Of a DNA stretch of 13,043 nucleotides, positions 8,038-13,043 are shown piece after piece. Position 1 is the stretch's first letter, and every line of letters begins with the position of its first letter. Both the position numbers and the translations under genes were made by a program. The notes under the pieces were generated by a model. The model was given only the letters and a program-made list of their open reading frames with translations. It searched no databases and was not told the DNA's origin. Source of the stretch: Moraxellaceae bacterium UBA2032 (GTDB taxonomy: Bacteria > Pseudomonadota > Gammaproteobacteria > Pseudomonadales > Moraxellaceae); the NCBI GenBank assembly GCA_002333125.1, contig DDBM01000155.1, positions 1-13,043 of the forward strand. The letters run 5' to 3'.

Positions 8038-8529
8038 TTATTCTTGACTCACTTTAACGCGAGCAGACACCACAATGGCTTCATTGGCCTTTAATGTAGA
8101 GACCTTCCAACGTAAAGCACGGTATTCTTTAGGTGAAATAGGTTGTTTTTTATCGGGAGTCATTAACGGAACAGGCGCAAAGGTCACATTATCAAGGGTT
8201 GCTTCTGCACCCGCTACAGGCATAGCTGTTTTAGCTTGATACTCTGTACCTTTAGGAATAGGTAAGGTTGCTACTAAATTGCCAATCGCTTTAGTACTGA
8301 CATTAGTATAAGTTGCTCTGTATTCTAACACTTCACCTGGTTTAGCTTCTTTGGCCACTAATAAGACTTCTTTACCTTCGTTATTAGTGCTTACCTTAAA
8401 ATTTTCGAGTTTAACTTGAATGGGTTCATTTTTAGTAGCTGCAACGGTTGGAGCTGCTTGAATTTGCGTAGCTAACAAAGTAGCAGCGATTAATACAGAG
8501 AGTTTTTTAAACATATTTATGTAAGCCAC
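8038..8529 (-). CDS. Small secreted single-domain DUF11-like protein (163 aa)
   Basis: The start chosen is GTG 8527-8529, because AAGGA lies 8 nt upstream. The alternative ATG at 8512-8514 (MFKKL) has no ribosome site. Residues about 7-25 form a Sec signal peptide (FKK, hydrophobic core, cut after IQA). The mature part of about 138 residues has the DUF11 pattern: an acidic or Lys-rich entry strand, PGEVLEYRATYTNVSTKAI (a 'Y-x-x-T-Y-x-N' core), then ATLPIPKGTEYQ (the 'x-L-P-x-G-T-x-Y' signature), and a final strand VVSARVKV. There is no membrane anchor and no Cys in the mature chain. It lies first in a three-gene minus-strand array of related secreted proteins, so it may be a partner or minor subunit of the larger two. 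Function is unknown. Confidence 0.85.
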   Translation of the reverse strand: MAYINMFKKLSVLIAATLLATQIQAAPTVAATKNEPIQVKLENFKVSTNNEGKEVLLVAKEAKPGEVLEYRATYTNVSTKAIGNLVATLPIPKGTEYQAKTAMPVAGAEATLDNVTFAPVPLMTPDKKQPISPKEYRALRWKVSTLKANEAIVVSARVKVSQE

Positions 8530-8544
8530 AGTGCTTATCCTTCA

Positions 8545-8557
8545 CAACCTAAGGTTG
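8545..8557 (-). promoter_or_regulatory. Palindrome next to the ribosome site of the 163-aa gene
   Basis: CAACCTAAGGTTG is a perfect 6+1+6 palindrome. As RNA it can form a 5-bp stem with a 3-nt loop ending two bases before the GAAGGA ribosome site on the minus strand. It could tune translation or be a protein-binding site. Confidence 0.35.
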
Positions 8558-8591
8558 CTTGTAAATGAGTAGATACACTCGCCAAGCAATA

Positions 8592-8618
8592 AACCAACAC
8601 CCTATGTGTGGTGTGGTT
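8592..8618 (-). repeat. Inverted repeat in the leader of the 163-aa gene
   Basis: AACCAACACC (8592-8601) and GGTGTGGTT (8610-8618) pair over 9 bp with one bulged base around an 8-nt loop. If transcription starts near 8738, this is a stem-loop in a leader of about 210 nt. Confidence 0.4.
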
Positions 8619-8684
8619 AAAACCGTGCAAAATGCGCTTAAGTAGCATTCAGTGTAATCTACCACCTGTCTTGTAAAACAATCA

Positions 8685-8706
8685 GGTTACAAAAAGTCAT
8701 GTAACC
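8685..8706. promoter_or_regulatory. Operator-like inverted repeat GGTTAC-N10-GTAACC
   Basis: Perfect 6-bp arms GGTTAC (8685-8690) and GTAACC (8701-8706) with a 10-nt spacer make a 22-bp dyad, the size of a dimeric regulator site. It lies about 40 nt downstream of the proposed minus-strand -10 box, so it could act as a repressor site or as a leader stem-loop. Confidence 0.4.
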
Positions 8707-8744
8707 AATGAATATCTGCAACAAGAATCATCATATTGCTTACA

Positions 8745-8772
8745 ATCATAAACACAAATACAACTAGTTCAA
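8745..8772 (-). promoter_or_regulatory. Candidate promoter for the secreted-protein locus
   Basis: On the minus strand TTGAAC (8772-8767) and TATGAT (8750-8745) are separated by 16 bp. The -10 matches the consensus at 5 of 6 bases and the -35 at 4 of 6. A start near 8738 would give a leader of about 210 nt before the GTG at 8529, unusually long and rich in inverted repeats. Confidence 0.45.
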
Positions 8773-8901
8773 GATAACAAACCCAAAAAAGATAAATGGT
8801 AGCTTTTAGCTGATTAGTGATGGCCGTCACACTTTTTATGACACTATCTTTACGGCTGTATCGTGATTAGATGCCTATTTTGTTATATAAAAACAGAATA
8901 A

Positions 8902-8931
8902 TTAACAATAGTCCTTATTTATACATATAAA
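8902..8931 (+). promoter_or_regulatory. Candidate promoter for argE
   Basis: TTAACA (8902-8907) and TATAAA (8926-8931) are separated by 18 bp, each close to the sigma-70 consensus. A transcript from about 8938 would carry a leader of about 65 nt to the argE ATG. Confidence 0.5.
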
Positions 8932-8954
8932 CAGATACTTTGCCTAGACCCACA

Positions 8955-8975
8955 AATCATCGTATGCTGATGATT
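8955..8975 (+). promoter_or_regulatory. Stem-loop in the argE leader
   Basis: AATCATC (8955-8961) and GATGATT (8969-8975) form a perfect 7-bp stem with a 7-nt loop, between the proposed start of transcription and the argE ATG. The following bases up to the ATG are almost all A/T, with no ribosome-binding motif. The stem could be a leader structure or an operator. Confidence 0.4.
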
Positions 8976-9003
8976 CATTCATATATAAATATTTATTACT
9001 AAC

Positions 9004-10158
9004 ATGGATAAAACCTTTTTACAGCAATTGCAACAGTTAATTGCTTTGCCTAGTGTGTCTTGCACCGACTCTAACATCGACCAAAGTAATATGGCGGTGA
9101 TAGATTTACTCGCCTCATGGTTTAGCTCTATGGGCTTTAGTTGTGAAATAATGCCTATTGCTCAAGGTAAAGCTAATCTTATTGCCACACTAGGCACAGG
9201 CTCTGGCGGTTTAGTGTTGGCAGGTCATACCGACACCGTACCTTGCGATAAACAACTATGGGCCAGTGACCCTTTTAAAGTGAGTGAGCGTAACGGCAAT
9301 TTATATGGTTTGGGTATTGCCGACATGAAGGGGTTTTTTCCTGCGGTGTTAAATGCGGCTCATGCCTTTAGTAAAAGTCAACTTAAAGCCCCGTTAATTG
9401 TTATTGCCACTTGTGATGAAGAGTCGTCTATGGCGGGCGCAAAAGCCTTAGTTGAGGCTGATAAACCTAAAGGCAGATTTGCAGTGATTGGCGAACCCAC
9501 CAGTTTAAAGCCAATTCGTTTACATAAAGGCGTGATGATGGAGCGCGTTAAAATTATGGGGCGTAGTGGCCATTCTAGCGACCCTAGTTTGGGTAATAAT
9601 GCGCTTGATGCCATGAGTTTAGTCATGAGTGACTTAATGCAATTTAGACAAGAAATGCAAAAAAAATATCACAACGATGCCTTTACTATCCCCTACCCTA
9701 CCCTAAATTTGGGCTGTATTCATGGTGGTGATAATCCTAATCGTATTTGTGGCCAATGCGAGTTACAGTTTGATTTGCGGCCTTTGCCTAATATGGATAT
9801 GGACGATATTCGGCAACAAATTGGTCAACGCATCAAAAAAATTGCCCTTGAACAGCAAATTGAGATTACTTACGAAGCGATTTTTGAAGGTACGCCACCT
9901 GCCGAAACGCCTGCCAACTCCCCCTTTGTTAAAATGGTCGAACAACTCACGAAGCATCAAGCTGGTTCGGTCGCTTTTGGCACAGAAGCCCCTTATTTTA
10001 GACAATTAGGCATGGATACCATTATTTTGGGTGCAGGAAGCATAGAAACAGCACATCAACCCAATGAATTTTTACCTATTGCCAACATTTCCCCGTTATT
10101 ATTGTGGTTAAAACAATTGATTCACCATTATTGTGTGCAAGGCCATGCGAGTTTTTGA
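9004..10158 (+). CDS. argE: Acetylornithine deacetylase ArgE
   Basis: Hydrolyses N-acetylornithine to ornithine and acetate in the cytoplasm, the deacetylation step of the linear arginine pathway. The 384 residues align by eye with E. coli ArgE (383 aa) along the whole length. M20 metallopeptidase features are present: GHTDTVP with His75 and Asp77, ADMKG with metal-bridging Asp107, DEES with the catalytic Glu139 and metal ligand Glu140, GEPTSL with Glu164, and AHQPNEF with His351. The dimerisation-domain signatures SGHSSDP and PYPTLNLG-IHGGD-NRIC are intact. The ATG at 9004 gives the family's usual N-terminus (IALPSVS near residue 13), but no Shine-Dalgarno precedes it. argA follows after 92 bp on the same strand, so the two are probably co-transcribed. 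No frameshift or missing active-site residue is seen. Confidence 0.97.
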   Translation: MDKTFLQQLQQLIALPSVSCTDSNIDQSNMAVIDLLASWFSSMGFSCEIMPIAQGKANLIATLGTGSGGLVLAGHTDTVPCDKQLWASDPFKVSERNGNLYGLGIADMKGFFPAVLNAAHAFSKSQLKAPLIVIATCDEESSMAGAKALVEADKPKGRFAVIGEPTSLKPIRLHKGVMMERVKIMGRSGHSSDPSLGNNALDAMSLVMSDLMQFRQEMQKKYHNDAFTIPYPTLNLGCIHGGDNPNRICGQCELQFDLRPLPNMDMDDIRQQIGQRIKKIALEQQIEITYEAIFEGTPPAETPANSPFVKMVEQLTKHQAGSVAFGTEAPYFRQLGMDTIILGAGSIETAHQPNEFLPIANISPLLLWLKQLIHHYCVQGHASF

Positions 10159-10169
10159 TGATGGGTTAA

Positions 10170-10206
10170 CCCCCTCCCAACCTCCCCCTCAAAAAGCAGG
10201 GGGAGG
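10170..10206. repeat. GC-rich palindromic repeat between argE and argA
   Basis: CCTCCCCCT (10181-10189) and AGGGGGAGG (10198-10206) form a perfect 9-bp stem around CAAAAAGC, preceded by CCCCCTCCCAA. It stands out by base composition from the AT-rich surroundings. It resembles the dispersed palindromic (REP-like) intergenic repeats of many proteobacteria. No T tract follows, so it is more likely a repeat or mRNA-stability element than a terminator. Confidence 0.6.
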
Positions 10207-10250
10207 AGCGATGCTCAAGTGGAGACATATAAAATTTAGGATTTTTTGAC

Positions 10251-11597
10251 ATGACTGATGAATTTTTATCGCCTGATACCATGACCGAACAATATGTGCA
10301 TTGGTTTAGAAATTCTGCACCGTATATTAATGCCCATCGTGGCAAAACCTTTGTATTAATGTTTGGTGGCGAGGGTGTTAATCACGAAAATTTTAGAAAT
10401 ATTATTCACGATATCGCTTTATTACATTCTTTAGGGATTCGTTTGGTGTTGGTGCATGGTGCGCGACCCCAAATTGACGAAAACTTAATAGAATACGGTT
10501 TAAGCACCCCGTTTCATCAAGGTTTACGCGTCACGACCCGCGAATCTTTGCGCTGTGTCTTAGATGCCGTTGGCTCAATTCGTCTCGAAATCGAAGCCTT
10601 TTTAAGCATGGGTTTAGCTAATTCGCCTATGTATGGGGCGCGTATTGATGCGGTGTCGGGTAACTTTGTGATTGCCAAACCCTATGGCATACGTGATGGC
10701 GTGGATTATCAGCTAACAGGCGAAGTACGCTCGATAGATACCGAAGCGATTAACAAAAACTTGGTTAATCATCATATTGTAATTTTAGGCCCTACAGGTT
10801 ACTCCACAACGGGCGAAGTGTTTAATTTATTAGCCGAAGAAGTCGCAGTGCATGCGGCAATGGCGTTAAAAGCCGATAAATTGATTTTATTGGGCGATAA
10901 AGAAGGCATTGCTAATCAAGATGACCGTTTATTACGTGAAATGATTCCCAACGAAGTTGACCAATACTTACGTGGCAAAGTCTTAGACAGCGAAATTTTG
11001 CGCCATATGGACGCTTCGCGCGAGGCGTGTCGTGGCGGTGTACGTCGGGTGCATATTATTTCTCATGCGCGTGATGGGGCTTTATTACAAGAGTTATTTA
11101 CCCGTGATGGCTCAGGCACACTCATCACTCAAGACCCTTACGAAGAAATTCGTACCGCCGAAATTGATGATGTAGTGGGTTTAATTGAATTATTACGCCC
11201 TTTAGAAGAAGAAGGCATTTTGGTACGCCGCTCACGCGAACGCCTCGAAACCGAAATTAATCGGTTTGCTGTTATTGAGCGTGACGGTATGATTGTGGGC
11301 TGTGCCGCCCTTTACCCCTTGCCTGCCGATGATAGCGGCATATTAAGTGGCGAGATTGCCTGTGTTGCGGTGCATCCTAGTTATCGTAGTGGTGACAGAG
11401 GCTCTGAATTATTAGATTATTTAGAGGCTCGCGCCCGTAATAAAGGCATTAAAAAACTGTTTGTGTTAACCACACGTACTGCACATTGGTTTTTGGAACA
11501 AGGTTTTACGCCAGCATCGGTTGATGACTTACCCAAAGAACGTAAAGCCTTATATAACTTTCAACGAAACTCACAAGTGTTTGGTAAAAAGTTATAA
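10251..11597 (+). CDS. argA: Amino-acid N-acetyltransferase (N-acetylglutamate synthase) ArgA
   Basis: Makes N-acetylglutamate from glutamate and acetyl-CoA, the committed first step of arginine synthesis, in the cytoplasm. Length is 448 aa against 443 in E. coli, with close similarity throughout. Residues about 25-290 are an amino-acid-kinase fold (HRGKTFV, FGGEG at 38-42, HGARPQI at 69-75, VSGNFVIA, DGVDY), which in this family is the arginine-sensing and hexamer-forming part. Residues about 300-445 are the GNAT acetyltransferase domain (IRPLEEEGILVRRSRE, ACVAVHPSYRS, the acetyl-CoA loop RSGDRG at 379-384, LFVLTTRTAHWF). The ATG at 10251 is preceded by AGGA 9 nt upstream. Feedback inhibition by arginine is expected from the family. 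It is downstream of argE, so acetylation and deacetylation steps are encoded side by side. Confidence 0.97.
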   Translation: MTDEFLSPDTMTEQYVHWFRNSAPYINAHRGKTFVLMFGGEGVNHENFRNIIHDIALLHSLGIRLVLVHGARPQIDENLIEYGLSTPFHQGLRVTTRESLRCVLDAVGSIRLEIEAFLSMGLANSPMYGARIDAVSGNFVIAKPYGIRDGVDYQLTGEVRSIDTEAINKNLVNHHIVILGPTGYSTTGEVFNLLAEEVAVHAAMALKADKLILLGDKEGIANQDDRLLREMIPNEVDQYLRGKVLDSEILRHMDASREACRGGVRRVHIISHARDGALLQELFTRDGSGTLITQDPYEEIRTAEIDDVVGLIELLRPLEEEGILVRRSRERLETEINRFAVIERDGMIVGCAALYPLPADDSGILSGEIACVAVHPSYRSGDRGSELLDYLEARARNKGIKKLFVLTTRTAHWFLEQGFTPASVDDLPKERKALYNFQRNSQVFGKKL

Positions 11598-11615
11598 TTT
11601 CTCGTTTTGATGTAG

Positions 11616-11684
11616 CCCTCACCCCAACCCTCTCCCATAGGAGAGGGAGTTCTCTCTCCCTGAGGGAGAGAGCTAGAGTGAGGG
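11616..11684. repeat. Composite palindromic (REP/MITE-like) element between argA and ilvD
   Basis: Outer arms CCCTCAC (11616-11622) and GTGAGGG (11678-11684) enclose two further perfect hairpins: CCCTCTCC/GGAGAGGG (11628-11635 with 11640-11647, 4-nt loop) and CTCTCTCCC/GGGAGAGAG (11652-11660 with 11664-11672, 3-nt loop). Together they can fold into a three-way-junction shape of 69 bases. The opening CCCTCACCCCAACCCTCTCC is typical of dispersed intergenic palindromes in proteobacteria. It starts 19 bases after the argA stop, has no protein-coding content, and may act on mRNA ends. Confidence 0.75.
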
Positions 11685-11724
11685 GAAATAGCGTAATATG
11701 CTCAAACTTAAGCCCCAAAACATC

Positions 11725-11740
11725 AATACTCCCTAGTATT
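11725..11740. promoter_or_regulatory. Small inverted repeat upstream of ilvD
   Basis: AATACT (11725-11730) and AGTATT (11735-11740) form a perfect 6-bp inverted repeat with a CCCT loop, overlapped by ATCAAT/ATTGAT arms (11722-11727 and 11744-11749). It lies 27 bases before the ilvD ATG and could be an operator or a leader structure. The evidence is structural only. Confidence 0.3.
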
Positions 11741-11766
11741 TAGATTGATTAAATAAGAGATTTTTT

Positions 11767-13043
11767 ATGTGCGACACCCCAAATATTCGCAAACACTCCT
11801 CCGAAGTTGTTGATGGCATCGAAGCCGCGCCAGCCCGTGCTATGTTACGCGCTGTTGGTTTTACTGACGAAGACTTTACCAAACCACAAATTGGTATTGC
11901 CTCAACATGGGCTATGGTTACGCCCTGTAATATGCACATTAACAAACTCGCTGACGAAGCTGAAAAAGGCGCAAATGCCGCAGGTGGCAAAGCGGTTATT
12001 TTTAATACCATTACCATTTCGGACGGTATTGCAAACGGCACCGTTGGCATGAAGTATTCGCTTGTATCGCGCGAGATTATTGCCGACTCTATCGAAGCGG
12101 TTGCAGGCTGTGAAGGCTTTGATGGCCTTGTGGCCATTGGTGGCTGCGACAAAAATATGCCTGCCTGTATTATGGGTATGGCGCGTCTCAATCGCCCCTC
12201 TATTTTTGTGTATGGCGGCACCATTAAACCCGGTGCAGGTCATACCGATATTATTTCGGTTTTTGAAGCGGTTGGCCAACACGCCAAAGGCGAACTCAAC
12301 GCCATTCAGGTAAAACAAATCGAAGAAGTAGCTATTCCCGGCCCGGGTTCGTGTGGGGGTATGTATACCGCTAACACCATGGCCTCAGCCATTGAAGCTC
12401 TAGGCATGAGCTTACCCAACTCTAGCGCACAAAATGCCGTGAGTGACGAAAAACTCTCCGATTGTTATCGTGCAGGTCAACAAGTGTTAGAGTTGCTTAA
12501 ACTCGATATTAAACCTAGCGACATTATGACCAAAAAAGCCTTTGAAAACTCGATTCGAGTCGTCATTGCTTTAGCTGGCTCAACCAATGCGGTATTACAC
12601 TTTTTGGCGATGGCGCACACCGTAGGCGTAGATTTAAGCCTAGATGACTTTGTACGTTTGGGTGAAACCACACCTGTATTGGCCGACTTACGTCCATCGG
12701 GTAAATACATGATGAGCGAATTAGTCGCCATTGGTGGTATTCAGCCGTTGATGAAACGTATGTTAGCACAAGGCTTATTACATGGTGACTGCCTAACCGT
12801 CACAGGTAAAACCTTAGCCGAAAACCTAGCCGACGTAGAAGACTACCCCGAAGGCCAAGATATTATTCGCCCCTTTGATAATCCGATTAAACCTGACTCT
12901 CATTTAATTGTTTTAAAAGGCAATTTAGCTCCAGAAGGCTCTGTTGCTAAAATTACAGGCAAAGAAGGTTTGTACTTTCAAGGTAATGCCCGTGTTTATG
13001 CCAGTGAAGAAGATGCCTTAACAGGTATTTTAAATGGCGAAGT
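11767..13043 (+). CDS. ilvD: Dihydroxy-acid dehydratase IlvD (5' part, 3' end beyond the window)
   Basis: Dehydrates 2,3-dihydroxy-isovalerate and -methylvalerate to the 2-oxo acids that precede valine, leucine and isoleucine. The window holds 425 codons of a protein that usually has about 560-620, cut by the right edge and unbroken up to there. The start is ATG 11767, with a weak AAGAGA ribosome site 6 nt upstream. Iron-sulfur ligands expected in the family are Cys54 (TPCNMH), Cys127 ([10 protein letters not shown], with the metal-binding Asp128-Lys129) and Cys196 ([14 protein letters not shown]). Other family signatures are present: [27 protein letters not shown] and GSTNAVLH. Cys54 and the short N-terminus suggest the short-type [2Fe-2S] subgroup, by inference. 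No other ilv gene lies in the window. Confidence 0.97.
   Translation, partial: MCDTPNIRKHSSEVVDGIEAAPARAMLRAVGFTDEDFTKPQIGIASTWAMVTPCNMHINKLADEAEKGANAAGGKAVIFNTITISDGIANGTVGMKYSLVSREIIADSIEAVAGCEGFDGLVAIGGCDKNMPACIMGMARLNRPSIFVYGGTIKPGAGHTDIISVFEAVGQHAKGELNAIQVKQIEEVAIPGPGSCGGMYTANTMASAIEALGMSLPNSSAQNAVSDEKLSDCYRAGQQVLELLKLDIKPSDIMTKKAFENSIRVVIALAGSTNAVLHFLAMAHTVGVDLSLDDFVRLGETTPVLADLRPSGKYMMSELVAIGGIQPLMKRMLAQGLLHGDCLTVTGKTLAENLADVEDYPEGQDIIRPFDNPIKPDSHLIVLKGNLAPEGSVAKITGKEGLYFQGNARVYASEEDALTGILNGE

Larger units (their letters stand above)
8530..9003. other. Divergent intergenic region between the secreted-protein locus and argE
   Basis: 474 AT-rich bases with no convincing gene on either strand. 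It holds promoter candidates facing both ways, listed separately, and several inverted repeats. One of these is the imperfect palindrome GTGATGGCCGTCAC (8817-8830), near the middle, which could be an operator. No tRNA or recognisable riboswitch was seen. Confidence 0.7.

Noticed and set aside
8960..9000. Possible ArgR box upstream of argE
   Set aside because: The stretch around GATTCATTCATATA has only one half-site resembling ATTCA, and the TGAAT partner at the right spacing is absent.
11733..12224. 163-codon open frame antisense to ilvD
   Set aside because: It lies opposite the clearly conserved ilvD frame, its product has no recognisable feature, and it is explained by the codon bias of ilvD.
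11902..12318. 138-codon antisense frame in ilvD
   Set aside because: Same reason: a mirror of the ilvD coding frame with no ribosome site or family match.

Overview
The window looks like chromosomal DNA of a Gram-negative bacterium, most likely a gammaproteobacterium with modest GC (about 40 % by eye). The evidence is a classical two-domain ArgA (amino-acid-kinase fold plus GNAT), an argE-argA gene pair of the kind also seen in Pseudomonas, and palindromic 'CCCTCACCCCAACCCTCTCCC'-type intergenic repeats that are common in proteobacteria. The genus cannot be told from the sequence.

The left two thirds (1-8529, all minus strand) is a locus of three secreted proteins built from DUF11-like / Ig-like beta-sandwich modules. 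Transcription runs right to left. First comes a 163-aa exported single-domain protein (8529-8038). Next is a 987-aa exported multi-module protein (7795-4832). Last is a giant exported protein that starts at a GTG at 4661 and runs off the left edge after 1553 uninterrupted codons. The two large proteins share an N-terminal signature after the signal peptide. They also share a module with a 'H-x-L-x-N-T-G' core followed by a D-x-N-x-N-G-x-x-D calcium-loop-like motif. The giant protein additionally holds a tandemly duplicated domain of about 155 residues with conserved cysteines, a classical DUF11 domain and an SdrD/Cna-B-like domain. No sorting signal or beta-barrel is visible inside the window. 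These genes probably build or decorate the cell surface, but that is inference.

A 474-bp divergent intergenic region (8530-9003) separates this locus from plus-strand amino-acid biosynthesis genes. It holds plausible promoters in both directions and several inverted repeats.

The right third holds argE (acetylornithine deacetylase), argA (N-acetylglutamate synthase) and the 5' part of ilvD (dihydroxy-acid dehydratase, cut by the right edge). ArgA and ArgE catalyse the first and the deacetylation steps of the linear arginine pathway. IlvD acts in branched-chain amino acid synthesis. A short palindrome lies between argE and argA, and a composite three-stem palindromic element lies between argA and ilvD. 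No tRNA, rRNA, CRISPR array, transposase or phage gene was seen.
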